This document shows, piece by piece, positions 25,384 to 34,017 of a stretch of DNA of 64,000 nt; position 1 is the first letter of the stretch, and each line of letters begins with the position of its first letter. A program made the position numbers and the translations under genes. The stretch covers positions 1-64,000 of the forward strand of contig NZ_OZ243890.1 in assembly GCF_965213555.1 (NCBI RefSeq), given 5' to 3'. Origin of the DNA: Acuticoccus sp965213555. GTDB lineage: Bacteria; Pseudomonadota; Alphaproteobacteria; Rhizobiales; Amorphaceae. Below the pieces are notes generated by a model. The model did not search any database. It saw only the letters and a program-made list of their open reading frames with translations, and was not told the origin of the DNA.

Positions 25384-26739
25384 CTACGCGAGCACAAGCC
25401 GGCCCCGCGCCGTGAGGCCGCGACGCCGCAGGACGTTGCGCGTGTCGACGACGAGCCGCGCGTTTTCGGCCACGAGTGCCCAGTCGCAGGCGTCGTGGTC
25501 CGTGGCGATCAGCACGGCGTCGGCGGCGGCGACGGCCTCGGCCGTCAGCGGCACCGATGTGCGGCCGGCGAGCGTGCCGTGCTTGCGCGTCGGGGGTACC
25601 GCGGGCACGTGCGGGTCGTGATAGGCCACCTCGGCGCCGCGGGCGACGAGGCGCTCGAACAGCGTCAGCGAGGGGCTCTCGCGCACGTCCGGAACGTTCT
25701 TCTTGTAGGCCAGGCCGACGAGGAGGATGGTCGACGCGCCCAGCGAGCGCCGGTGCGTCTCGTCGAGCGCAAGCTCCAAGCGGGCGATTACGTAGCCCGG
25801 CATGGCGACGTTCACCTCGCCGGCAAGCTCCACGAAGCGTGTCGCGTGACCGTACTCACGCGCCTTCCATGTGAGGTAGAACGGGTCGATGGGGATGCAG
25901 TGCCCGCCAAGCCCCGGGCCGGGATAGAACGGCATGTAACCGAACGGCTTCGTCGCCGCGGCGTCGATCACCTCCCACACGTCGATGCCCATGGCATCGA
26001 AGACCGTCTTCAGTTCGTTGGCGAGCGCGATGTTGACGGCGCGAAAGATGTTCTCGGTCAGCTTCACCGCCTCCGCCGTCCTCATGGAGGAGACCGGCAC
26101 GACGGTCTCGACGAACGCGCGGTAGAACGCCTCGGCGAGGCGGCCCGCGACGGGCTCCTCGCCGGCGACGATCTTCGGGATCGAGTTGGTCCTGTGCCGC
26201 GCGTTGCCCGGATCCTCGCGCTCCGGCGAGTAGGCAAGGAACGTGTCCGTGCCGACAAGGAGCCCGCGAGCCTCCAGGATCGGCCGCATGACCTCGTCGC
26301 TGGTCCCCGGATAGGTGGTGGACTCCAGCACGACGAGCTGGCCCCGGCGTCCCTCCCGGGCCACCGTCTCGGTCGTGGCGACGACGTAGGACAGGTCCGG
26401 ATCCCGCGTGGCCGTCAGCGGCGTCGGAACGCACAGCACGACGACGTCGCAGTCGGCAAGCCGACCCATGTCGCTCGTCGCACGGAACGACCCGGCGGCG
26501 ACGAGCTCAGCAAGTTCCGAGGAGGGCACCGCCTCGACGTAGGACCGCCCGGCGTTCAGCGCGTCCGGCTTGCTGGGATCGATGTCGAAGCCGATCACGT
26601 AGAACCCGGCGCGTGCTGCGCATGCAGCGAGCGGCAGTCCCACGTAACCGAGGCCGATGACGCCGACGGTCGCGCTGCGCGCTGCGATGCGCTCCGCCAG
26701 CGTTTCCGCCCATTGCGACGATGCTTCCAAGGCGCTCAT
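25384..26739 (-). CDS. Nucleotide-sugar dehydrogenase (UDP-N-acetylhexosamine 6-dehydrogenase, WbpA-type)
   Basis: A 451-residue UDP-GlcNAc/UDP-ManNAc-type dehydrogenase. N-terminal NAD loop VGVIGLGYVGLPLAACAARAG, ESTTYPGTSDEV, YSPEREDPGN, and the catalytic Cys in GLGGHCIPIDPFYLTWK mark this subfamily and separate it from the UDP-glucose dehydrogenase at 20530. ATG 26739 overlaps the stop of rmlA as ATGA, so the pair is co-transcribed. Exact substrate (GlcNAc or ManNAc form) cannot be decided by eye. Confidence 0.92.
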   Translation of the reverse strand: MSALEASSQWAETLAERIAARSATVGVIGLGYVGLPLAACAARAGFYVIGFDIDPSKPDALNAGRSYVEAVPSSELAELVAAGSFRATSDMGRLADCDVVVLCVPTPLTATRDPDLSYVVATTETVAREGRRGQLVVLESTTYPGTSDEVMRPILEARGLLVGTDTFLAYSPEREDPGNARHRTNSIPKIVAGEEPVAGRLAEAFYRAFVETVVPVSSMRTAEAVKLTENIFRAVNIALANELKTVFDAMGIDVWEVIDAAATKPFGYMPFYPGPGLGGHCIPIDPFYLTWKAREYGHATRFVELAGEVNVAMPGYVIARLELALDETHRRSLGASTILLVGLAYKKNVPDVRESPSLTLFERLVARGAEVAYHDPHVPAVPPTRKHGTLAGRTSVPLTAEAVAAADAVLIATDHDACDWALVAENARLVVDTRNVLRRRGLTARGRLVLA

Positions 26740-27623
26740 TCCTCGGCGGCGATCTTCGACAGGTACTGCCCGTAGCTCGACTTGCCGAGGGCGCGTCCGA
26801 GCTCGGCAAGCGCGACGCGGTCGATGAAGCCGCAGTGGTAGGCGACCTCCTCGGGGCAGCAGACCTTGAAGCCCTGCCGCTGCTCGAGGGTTCGCACGAA
26901 CTCGGCAGCCTGGAGGAGCGTGTCGGGCGTCCCCGTGTCGAGCCATGCGAAGCCGCGCCCCATGCGCTCCACCGACAGCCGCCGTTCCTCGAGGTAGCGC
27001 CGGTTGAGGTCGGTGATCTCGAGCTCGCCGCGGGGCGACGGGCGCAGCGTGCGGGCGAACTCACTGGCGCGACCGTCGTAGAAGTAGAGCCCGGTGACGG
27101 CCCAGCTGGAGCGCGGTGCCGCCGGCTTCTCCTCGATGGAGCGGGCACGGCCATCGTCATCGAACTCGACGACGCCGTACCGCTCCGGGTCGGCGACGTG
27201 GTAGGCGAACACGCTGGCCGAGGCGGGACCGTCGATGCCCTCGGCGCGGGCCACCGCGTTGCCGAGGAGGAGCGGCAGGCCGTGGCCGTGGAACAGGTTG
27301 TCGCCGAGGACGAGGGCGGACGGCTCGCCCGCGACGAACGCCTCGCCGATGAGGTAGGCCTGGGCAAGGCCCTCGGGCCGCGGCTGCTCGGCGTAGGCGA
27401 AGCGCATGCCCCATCGCTCGCCGGACCCGAGCAGCGCCTCGAAGCGCGGCAGGTCCTCGGGCGTCGAGATGACGAGGACGTCGCGGATGCCGGCGAGCAT
27501 CAGGGTCGACAGCGGGTAGTACACCATCGGCTTGTCGTAGACCGCGAGCAGCTGCTTCGACGTGGCGACCGTCATCGGGTGCAGTCGCGTGCCGCTGCCG
27601 CCGGCCAGGATGATGCCCTTCAC
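26736..27623 (-). CDS. rmlA: Glucose-1-phosphate thymidylyltransferase
   Basis: First enzyme of dTDP-L-rhamnose synthesis, joining glucose-1-phosphate and dTTP. The 295 residues match RmlA in length; KGIILAGGSGTRLHPMTVATSKQLLAVYDKPMVYYPLS is the nucleotide-binding N-terminus, GDNLFHG and EEKPAAPRS the active-site loops, and SRGELEITDLNRRYLEE-type PRGELEITDLNRRYLEE is present. GTG 27623 is preferred over the upstream in-frame start. rmlB is divergent, 113 bases away from this start. rmlC and rmlD are not in the window. Confidence 0.95.
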   Translation of the reverse strand: MKGIILAGGSGTRLHPMTVATSKQLLAVYDKPMVYYPLSTLMLAGIRDVLVISTPEDLPRFEALLGSGERWGMRFAYAEQPRPEGLAQAYLIGEAFVAGEPSALVLGDNLFHGHGLPLLLGNAVARAEGIDGPASASVFAYHVADPERYGVVEFDDDGRARSIEEKPAAPRSSWAVTGLYFYDGRASEFARTLRPSPRGELEITDLNRRYLEERRLSVERMGRGFAWLDTGTPDTLLQAAEFVRTLEQRQGFKVCCPEEVAYHCGFIDRVALAELGRALGKSSYGQYLSKIAAEE

Positions 27624-27736
27624 GGTGCCGTCCGATCGTCGGGCGCCGCTCGTCTGCGCCGGGTCTGCCGAGGCGTCTAGCAAACGCCGGCCCCCTCGTC
27701 CAAACCGTTGCGACGGCGGGGCACGGCGGAGGGGCC

Positions 27737-28792
27737 ATGAACATACTCGTAACCGGGGGCGTGGGTTTCATCGGTTCGGCGCTGGTGCGCCACCTCGTGG
27801 CGAACACCCAGCACCGCGTCGTGAACCTCGACAAGCTGACCTACGCCGCGAACCCCGCCTCGCTGGCCACGGTCGAGGGCCACCCACGCTACCGCTTCGT
27901 CGAGGGCGACATCTGCGAGCGCGCCCAGCTCATCTCGCTGCTCGCGGAGGAGGACGTCGACTGGGTCATGCACCTCGCCGCCGAGAGCCACGTCGACCGC
28001 TCCATCGATGGCCCCGGCGACTTCGTCCGCACCAACATCAACGGCACGTTCGAGCTGCTGGAGGCGGCGCGGGCACACTGGTCGCGGCTTCCTGCGGCGC
28101 GCGCGGCGACGTTCCGCGTCCACCACGTGTCGACGGACGAGGTCTACGGCGACCTGCCGCTCGACGGCTCGCGCTTCACCGAGGAGACGCCCTACGCGCC
28201 GTCCTCGCCCTACTCCGCGTCGAAGGCGGCGTCCGATCACCTCGCAAGGGCCTGGCACAGGACGTACGGGCTGCCGGTGGTGGTCTCCAACTGCTCCAAC
28301 AACTACGGCCCGCGCCACTTCCCCGAGAAGCTGATCCCCCTCACGATCCTCAACGCGCTCCACGGGGAGCCCCTGCCGGTCTACGGCCGCGGCGAGAACG
28401 TGCGTGACTGGCTCTACGTGGACGACCATGCCCGAGCGCTGGAGCTCGTCGTCTCGCGCGGGGAGCCGGGTCGCACGTACAACGTCGGCGGCGGCAACGA
28501 GCGCACGAACCTTGCGGTCGTCGAGGCGATCTGCGACGTGCTCGACCGCCTGGTCCCCTCGCCGGACGGCCCCCGCCGACGCCTCATCACCTTCGTGTCG
28601 GATCGCCCCGGCCACGACCTGCGCTACGCCATCGACGCGAGCCGGCTCGAGACCGAGCTCGGCTGGCTTGCGCGCGAGACCTTCGAGACCGGCATCGAGA
28701 AGACGGTGCGCTGGTACCTCGACAACGAGGCTTGGTGGCGCCCGATCCGCGAGGGCCGCTACCGGGGCGAGCGCCTGGGGCAGCTGACGTGA
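27737..28792 (+). CDS. rmlB: dTDP-glucose 4,6-dehydratase
   Basis: Second enzyme of dTDP-rhamnose synthesis. The 351 residues start MNILVTGGVGFIGSALVRHLV, contain HLAAESHVDRSIDGPGDFVRTNI, the HVSTDEVYG strand with catalytic Thr-Asp-Glu, the active-site pair YSASKAASDHL, and NNYGPRHFPEKLIP. A GGAGGGG ribosome site precedes ATG 27737. It is divergent from rmlA. Downstream lies the AT-rich foreign gene rather than the usual rmlC or rmlD. Confidence 0.97.
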   Translation: MNILVTGGVGFIGSALVRHLVANTQHRVVNLDKLTYAANPASLATVEGHPRYRFVEGDICERAQLISLLAEEDVDWVMHLAAESHVDRSIDGPGDFVRTNINGTFELLEAARAHWSRLPAARAATFRVHHVSTDEVYGDLPLDGSRFTEETPYAPSSPYSASKAASDHLARAWHRTYGLPVVVSNCSNNYGPRHFPEKLIPLTILNALHGEPLPVYGRGENVRDWLYVDDHARALELVVSRGEPGRTYNVGGGNERTNLAVVEAICDVLDRLVPSPDGPRRRLITFVSDRPGHDLRYAIDASRLETELGWLARETFETGIEKTVRWYLDNEAWWRPIREGRYRGERLGQLT

Positions 28793-28850
28793 CGCCAGCG
28801 CGAGTCGCGCAACGCAACATTCGGTTGTAGGCCACCAGCCCTGGTACGCC

Positions 28851-29774
28851 TTAACGCAGATCCATGCGGACTACCCTTGGATCCCATCTTGTGTCAAACA
28901 TTACATTACCAACCGCAACTTGATCAAAAGCAATTACAATGATGCTGGAGAAATCTCGGTAGTGCAATCTTACAGCACAAGGACGATAGCTCCCCTTACT
29001 ATAATGATAAGGTGCTTCGTTTGCATTCGAAATTATACAGTCAAAGGTAAACCACAAGATCGATATCCGTATCCCAATAAGTTTTCCAGTTTCATTCACA
29101 ATCGTTTGTAGACTTACTGTGGAATCTACTGCAGTCAAACGAGGATAGTAAAATCCACAACCAAGCTGCAGTCCGTTACCCATCAAAATATTTGCAGCGT
29201 GTACCTTCTCAAACTCTGATGTAAGGTAAGCTGGTTGGCCGTTTGTATGCATAACACCGCCAAAATGCAAACCACTAAGAACCTTAATAGCCCATAATTC
29301 TAATGCGTAGCCATCAAGTATGTACCACCGCTCTTTTTTTCGATTGATGTGACCAGCTGAAACGTGTAGTGCAGCTTTTTGCAACGTTTCAAATGCTCGC
29401 CCTGCCATCTCATCGAGCGGGCTTAGTATCGAATTATGCTTGTCGCAAAGCACCTTCGATGTAAGACTTTGTGGACTTACGGAGACAAATTCGTCTTTCC
29501 GACCCGGTAAGCCTTGAACTTTTAAACCGTGAATACGATCTAAGATTGTTTTGGATACCCAGTGTTCTCTTGTTATTTTTTCAGAACAATTGCCTGTATG
29601 TGCCAAGTAGCACTTGTCATGACGAAAGTTCGATACTGCTTTGCAGCCTGCGTCGAACGTGACAGTTGATGTTGGCCAATCCTTCTGACCATGGCACCGG
29701 CGGTATGGTCGTCCGCTACCGCATGCGCATGTTCCTGATCGATCAAACGGCACTTGGAGAGTGTTAGCGCGCAC
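28851..29774 (-). CDS. AT-rich, probably horizontally acquired gene with SEC-C and HNH-like motifs
   Basis: A 307-residue protein whose base composition is strikingly lower in GC than everything around it. Residues about 15-30 form an SEC-C zinc motif (CACGSGRPYRRCHG). A cysteine/histidine cluster follows: CYLAHTGNCSEKITREHWVSK and, later, LCDKHNSILSPLDEMAGRAF, resembling an HNH-like fold seen in uncharacterised proteins that share the NCSxxIxxEH and CxxHN elements. The rest is beta-rich with no recognised family. A nuclease role, possibly in defence, is inference only. It sits alone between rmlB and the phn genes, with AT-rich flanks on both sides. Confidence 0.75.
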   Translation of the reverse strand: MRANTLQVPFDRSGTCACGSGRPYRRCHGQKDWPTSTVTFDAGCKAVSNFRHDKCYLAHTGNCSEKITREHWVSKTILDRIHGLKVQGLPGRKDEFVSVSPQSLTSKVLCDKHNSILSPLDEMAGRAFETLQKAALHVSAGHINRKKERWYILDGYALELWAIKVLSGLHFGGVMHTNGQPAYLTSEFEKVHAANILMGNGLQLGCGFYYPRLTAVDSTVSLQTIVNETGKLIGIRISILWFTFDCIISNANEAPYHYSKGSYRPCAVRLHYRDFSSIIVIAFDQVAVGNVMFDTRWDPRVVRMDLR

Positions 29775-29905
29775 CTAAAGCTACTTCTTTTGTTTCTGCA
29801 CAGCTGTCGTTGTTAACTTATTGGTCGGCTTCGGTCTACTGACCGGATTTTGAGCCTACATGGCCATCGCGCGGCGGGGGCCGTCAAAAGTCGGCGGAAC
29901 GCCGC

Positions 29906-30739
29906 TCACGTCACCATCCGCCGGAGCTGCTGGGACATTAGGTCGGTCAGCGTCACCGTGATGATGACGATGAGGATGATCGCCGCCGCCTCAGGGTAGT
30001 AGAAGCCGCGGATCGACTCGAACAGCACCTGGCCGATGCCGCCGGCGCCGATCAGGCCGAGCACCGTCGCCGAGCGCACGTTGCTCTCGAAGCGGTACAG
30101 CGAGTAGCTCATCCACAACGGGAGCACCTGGGGGATGACGCCGTACACCACCTCCTGCACCCGCGTGGCGCCGGTGGCGCGGATGCCCTCCACCGGGCGC
30201 GGGTCGATGGCCTCCACCGCCTCGGAGAACAGCTTCGACAGGATCCCCGTCGTGTGGATGAAGAGGGCCATGACGCCGGCGAAGGGACCGAGGCCCACGG
30301 CGACCACGAACAGCACGGCGAACACGATCTCGTGGATCGCGCGGAACGCGTCCATCAGCCTGCGCACCGGTTGCCAGACCCACCACGGCACCATGTTGTG
30401 CGAGGACAGGATGCCGAACGGCACCGAGAACACCACGGCGAGCACCGTGCCCCACAGCGCGATCTGCACCGTGACGAGCATCTCGCGCGCGTAGTACCCC
30501 CAGTCGGAGAAGTCCGGCTCGGTGAACTCCGCGCCGTACTGCCGCATGTTGTCGAAGTCGGTGATGAGGAACGTCCAGCGGTCCATCTCCGCCGGGTACC
30601 AGCTCCAGGCAAGGAGCCCTGCCAGCGCGACCCACAAGGCCGTGCTGCGCAGGAGGGCCGGCCAGTCGCGGCCGGGCTCGACCTCGGGGGCAGTCGTGGG
30701 AGCCGAGGCGCGCTCGTCCCGCGTCGCAAGTCCCGCCAT
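29906..30739 (-). CDS. phnE: Phosphonate/phosphite ABC transporter permease
   Basis: Inner-membrane permease of a phosphonate-type importer, 277 residues from the chosen start. Five or six hydrophobic helices and the EAA-type loop (EAVEAIDPRPVEGIRATGATRVQEVVYGVIPQVLPLW) are visible; NVRSATVLGLIGAGGIGQVLFESIRGFYYPEAAAI is typical of PhnE. The second ATG at 30739 is preferred; 30757 is possible. The operon order phnC-phnD-phnE is complete but no C-P lyase genes lie nearby. Confidence 0.92.
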   Translation of the reverse strand: MAGLATRDERASAPTTAPEVEPGRDWPALLRSTALWVALAGLLAWSWYPAEMDRWTFLITDFDNMRQYGAEFTEPDFSDWGYYAREMLVTVQIALWGTVLAVVFSVPFGILSSHNMVPWWVWQPVRRLMDAFRAIHEIVFAVLFVVAVGLGPFAGVMALFIHTTGILSKLFSEAVEAIDPRPVEGIRATGATRVQEVVYGVIPQVLPLWMSYSLYRFESNVRSATVLGLIGAGGIGQVLFESIRGFYYPEAAAIILIVIITVTLTDLMSQQLRRMVT

Positions 30740-30835
30740 CACCGCTCCATGTTGCAACTTGAGGGGCGGGCCTGCTGGCCCGCCCGCTCGCGTCGTTTGG
30801 TCGGCGGATGGTCCGCCGCGTCGTGTCGGTAGGCG

Positions 30836-31840
30836 TCAGCCCTGGGGCTGGGCCGCGATCTCTTCCTCGTAGCCAGCCTTCTGCGCCTGAAGCTCCTCGA
30901 CGCGGGCAGACCTGTCCTCGGCCGACATCGCGGTGTCCGCCTCGATCTGCGCGATCTCCTTGGAGATCTCCATCACGCGGATCGGCAGGAGCTGCGCGTC
31001 GGAGGAGGCCCGGAACGGCGCCCAGGCGAGCCCCTCGAGGACGGCCTTCTCCTCCTCGAGGTTGCCGGACGTCTCGGGCGTGCCGTAGGTGAGGAAGAAG
31101 GTGCGGATCTTGTCCTTCGCCTCCTGCGGCAGGTCCTCGCGCCACACGATGGGGTCGGACGGGATCAGCGGCGACTTGTAGATCACCTTGATCTTGTCGA
31201 ACGACTCGGGGTTGTTCTCCTCGATGCGGGCGAGGTTCTCGGTGTTGTTGGTCGCCGCGTCCAACTGGCCGTTGGCCACAGCCAGTGCGTTGGTCTCGTG
31301 GTTGGCGTTGCGCACGGTGTTGAAGCACTCCTTCGGGTCGACGCCGTTGGCGGCGAACACGAAGGTCATCGGCACCAGGAAGCCGGAGGTCGAGTTCGGG
31401 TCGCCCATGCCGAAGTCGAGCGTGCCGTCGCACTCGAGGAGGTCCTCGACACTCTCCAGCTCGGAGTCCTTCGGCGCGAGGATGAGCGACCAGTAGCCCG
31501 GGTTGCCCGACGCATCGACGGTCTGCACGAACACCTCGCCGTCCGCACGGTCCACCGCCTCCATGGCCGACTTGTTGCCGAACCAGGCGACCTGCACCTT
31601 GTCGAAGCGCATGCCCTCGATGACGCCGGCGTAGTCCGACGCGAAGAACGGGTTCACGGTGAGCCCGGTGTGCTCCTCCATGTCCTCCAGGAACGGCTCC
31701 CACTGGCGGCGCAGGTTCTGCTGGGACTCGGTGGAGATGATGCCGAAGTTGATCTCCTCGACCGCAGCGTCCTGCGCAAGCGCGGGGGCGGCGAGCGCGA
31801 CGGACAGCGCCGCAGCGCCCATCGTCTTCATCAGTGTCAT
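30836..31840 (-). CDS. phnD: Phosphonate ABC transporter substrate-binding protein
   Basis: Periplasmic binding protein of 334 residues with a signal peptide (AALSVALAAPALAQDA). Domain features of PhnD are FGIISTESQQNLRRQWEPFLEDME, FASDYAGVIEGMRFDKVQVAWFGNKSAMEAVDRADGEVF and GDPNSTSGFLVPM, the ligand-binding Ser-Thr-Ser loop. ATG 31840 has GAGAGGAG upstream. It lies 24 bases after phnC. Confidence 0.94.
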   Translation of the reverse strand: MTLMKTMGAAALSVALAAPALAQDAAVEEINFGIISTESQQNLRRQWEPFLEDMEEHTGLTVNPFFASDYAGVIEGMRFDKVQVAWFGNKSAMEAVDRADGEVFVQTVDASGNPGYWSLILAPKDSELESVEDLLECDGTLDFGMGDPNSTSGFLVPMTFVFAANGVDPKECFNTVRNANHETNALAVANGQLDAATNNTENLARIEENNPESFDKIKVIYKSPLIPSDPIVWREDLPQEAKDKIRTFFLTYGTPETSGNLEEEKAVLEGLAWAPFRASSDAQLLPIRVMEISKEIAQIEADTAMSAEDRSARVEELQAQKAGYEEEIAAQPQG

Positions 31841-31864
31841 CGTTGGCTCCTCTCGGGTTGTGGC

Positions 31865-32704
31865 TTAAGCGGTAACGAGGGACGCCGCCGCAGGGGCGCC
31901 GTCCGCGTCGCGGTGGGTGGCCGGAGCGTCGGGCAGGACGAGCTCCTCGGACGCCTCGCCGTAGAGCTCCGTCAGGAAGGCCGGCGTCAGCGCGGTGGAC
32001 GGGCCGTCGTAGGCGATCCGCCCGTCACGAAGCGCGATGGTGCGCGCGCAGTAGCGCCGCGCGTACTCGACCTGGTGGAGCGAGACGACGACGGTGATCC
32101 CCTCGTCGCGGTTGATCGCGCTCAAGGTCTCCATGACCCGCATCGCCGAGGCGGGGTCGAGGGAGGCGATCGGCTCGTCCGCGAGGATGACGCCCGCCTC
32201 CTGGACGAGGGCCCTCGCGATGGCCGCGCGCTGCTGCTGCCCGCCGGACAGCGTCTCGGCACGGCGGTTCGCGGTCTGCGCGATGCCGACGCGCGCCAGC
32301 GCGGCGAGGGCCTGTCGCCGCTCGGCCGTCGTGAACAGCCCCAACGTCCCGCGCCACGCCGGCACGCGGCCGAGCAGGCCGACGAGGACGTTGGTGATGA
32401 CCGACAGGCGGTTCACGAGGTTGAACTGCTGGAAGATGACGCCGACGCCGCGACGGATGTCCTTGGCCTCTGCGGCGAGCCGGCCGTTCTCCTGGATCGT
32501 CCGGCCGCCGACCATGACGCAGCAGCGCGCGCCGGCGTCGCCGCGCACGAGCCCTGCGATGAGGCGGATGAGGGTCGACTTGCCCGAGCCGGACGCACCG
32601 ATCAGCGCGACCATCTCGCCGGAGGCGACATCCAGCGACACGCCATCGACGGCGCGCTGCCGGCCGAACGTCTTCGTAAGGGTCTCGACAGTGATCGCCG
32701 TCAT
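31865..32704 (-). CDS. phnC: Phosphonate ABC transporter ATP-binding protein
   Basis: ATPase of the importer, about 279 residues. Walker A is GASGSGKST, the signature LSGGQQQRAAIARAL, Walker B VILADEPIASLD, and the switch His lies in VVVSLHQVEYARRYC. ATG 32704, preceded by GAGG at the right distance, is preferred to the GTG two codons upstream. First gene of the phnCDE operon; the upstream 436 bases hold a miniature repeat at 32871-32971. Confidence 0.94.
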   Translation of the reverse strand: MTAITVETLTKTFGRQRAVDGVSLDVASGEMVALIGASGSGKSTLIRLIAGLVRGDAGARCCVMVGGRTIQENGRLAAEAKDIRRGVGVIFQQFNLVNRLSVITNVLVGLLGRVPAWRGTLGLFTTAERRQALAALARVGIAQTANRRAETLSGGQQQRAAIARALVQEAGVILADEPIASLDPASAMRVMETLSAINRDEGITVVVSLHQVEYARRYCARTIALRDGRIAYDGPSTALTPAFLTELYGEASEELVLPDAPATHRDADGAPAAASLVTA

Positions 32705-32710
32705 CCGCAC

Positions 32711-33146
32711 CTCGCAGCGCGCGAGGTCTAGCGGCGCCGCACGACGGCCGTGTGCAGGTCGGATGACGGTTCGATGACGTCACGCACGGCATCCCGACGG
32801 TGGGCTCGCCTCCCGAGCCGACAGCGAGCCTCGTCCCTACCGTGGGACGCAGACGGAACGGGAGCGGAGGCTAGAGCGGTTTGGGTTTGGGGGAACCAAC
32901 AAACCCCGAGAAGACCGCTCTCAATCGACGAGCTACAGCATCTTATTTGGGGCTACGAAGATCCAGGATGCCATCGCCTGCAGGGGACTTCGCCTGCGGT
33001 GCCCCGGCCTGCGCGGACGAACCCTAAGCCAGTAGCGACGCGCACCCGTCGGCGCGGACGAGGGTCCGACGCGCCGCTTCGAAGTAGGCCGCTGCCGACG
33101 GCGCAGAGGCGGGGCGACCGTCAGAACCCGCCGGCCCGAAGGCGCT
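32711..33146. other. Intergenic region upstream of phnC
   Basis: No coding frame with recognisable homology. It holds the second copy of the miniature element (32871-32971) and presumably the phnCDE promoter close to 32711. I cannot identify a Pho-box-like repeat with confidence. Confidence 0.45.
32871..32971 (+). repeat. Miniature mobile element (MITE-like), copy 2, diverged
   Basis: Begins CTAGAGCGGTTTGGG and runs through GGGGAACCAAC, ACCGCTCTCAATCGA, GAGCTACAGCATCTTAT and ATCCAGGATGC, aligning along its whole length with the element at 5225-5330. The right end lacks the final CTCTAG, so its target duplication is not visible. It lies between genes and interrupts nothing recognisable. Confidence 0.8.
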
Positions 33147-33356
33147 CTACAGGTGCCGGCGGACGGACTCGTTCAGGTAGGCGAGCACGAGGGCGATGCC
33201 CTGCAGGCCGGACGAGGCGATGACGTACTCGATGGCGGCCTGCAGCTCGCAAGCGGCCGCCTCGTCCGCCGACAACATTCGATCACCGGACCCCTCGAAG
33301 CCCGCCTCCAAATCCTCGTCGTCTTCGTCCGTGTGGGAGTACTTGAACTCGGGCAA
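33147..33356 (-). CDS. Small conserved-looking acidic/helical protein, function unknown
   Basis: A 69-residue open frame from ATG 33356. An acidic N-terminal half (YSHTDEDDEDLEAGFEGSGD) is followed by a helical half (DEAAACELQAAIEYVIASSGLQGIALVLAYLNESV). No family recognised. Coding looks plausible from the amino-acid pattern, but another frame overlaps and no homologue can be checked here. Confidence 0.45.
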   Translation of the reverse strand: MPEFKYSHTDEDDEDLEAGFEGSGDRMLSADEAAACELQAAIEYVIASSGLQGIALVLAYLNESVRRHL

Positions 33357-33477
33357 CTGTTCCGCCTCAACGCGATGGCGCCGACGCTAGCAGGCCATCG
33401 GCCGCCCAGCAACCTATAATAGATTTAGATGCTCGGCCGAAGCTTGGCTTACCGCACGTCGCAGCGGAGCGGCGCGC

Positions 33478-34005
33478 TCAACGCGCGGCCTCCTCCTCCG
33501 TCAGCGCCTCCACGAGGTCGCGGAACCGGCGCACGGCGTAGCCCGTCACCTCGACCGCGGTGTCGATGTCGCGGCGAGCCTCTTCAAGGTCGAACGTGTC
33601 ACCGAAGCCGGAGGTCGCACCGCCGTCACCTCCCCCATCGGCCGCAGTGCCGACGCCATCGGGGACCGGCCCGCCGGCCGCGATGGAGCGGATCGCCCCG
33701 AGGCGGCGCTCCAACACCTCGACGCGCGCGCGAAGCCGTGCATTCTCCTCCTGCAGCGAGGCCGTCGGTGCCGCAGGGGCGTCCGCTGCGACCAGCGTCT
33801 CGCAGGTCCAGGCCTCGTCCTCTCCGGAACTACAGGACGCGATCGCCCCGGTCTCCCGGTCAAGGCGCAGGACGTTGGGACCGGACGCCTCGATCTGATA
33901 GCGCCCGCCTGGGGCGCCGGCGGTCTGTGCCATGGCAAGGCCCGCCCCGGCGAGGAGGAGGACAGCCGCGATTGCGACCCGGTGGCGGTTCATCCAAGGG
34001 GACAT
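33478..34005 (-). CDS. Secreted protein with short coiled coil, downstream of degP
   Basis: A 175-residue protein with a signal peptide (MNRHRVAIAAVLLLAGAGLAMAQ) and a periplasmic domain that has a Cys pair (ASCSSGEDEAWTCETL), a coiled coil (SLQEENARLRARVEVLERRLGAI) and a C-terminal helix (DIDTAVEVTGYAVRRFRDLVEAL). The actual start may be the Met five codons in. It lies 12 bases after degP on the same strand, suggesting co-expression with the protease. I do not recognise the family. Confidence 0.7.
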   Translation of the reverse strand: MSPWMNRHRVAIAAVLLLAGAGLAMAQTAGAPGGRYQIEASGPNVLRLDRETGAIASCSSGEDEAWTCETLVAADAPAAPTASLQEENARLRARVEVLERRLGAIRSIAAGGPVPDGVGTAADGGGDGGATSGFGDTFDLEEARRDIDTAVEVTGYAVRRFRDLVEALTEEEAAR

Positions 34006-34017
34006 CGACGGCGCTCC

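Noticed and set aside
24655..26775. 706-residue plus-strand frame across the glycosyltransferase and UDP-HexNAc dehydrogenase
   Set aside because: Shadow of two real genes on different strands; composition biased to Arg/Gly/Val and no motif.
28851..29774. Idea that the AT-rich gene is part of a toxin-antitoxin or restriction pair
   Set aside because: No partner gene of matching composition lies next to it; only the single gene and short AT-rich flanks are present.
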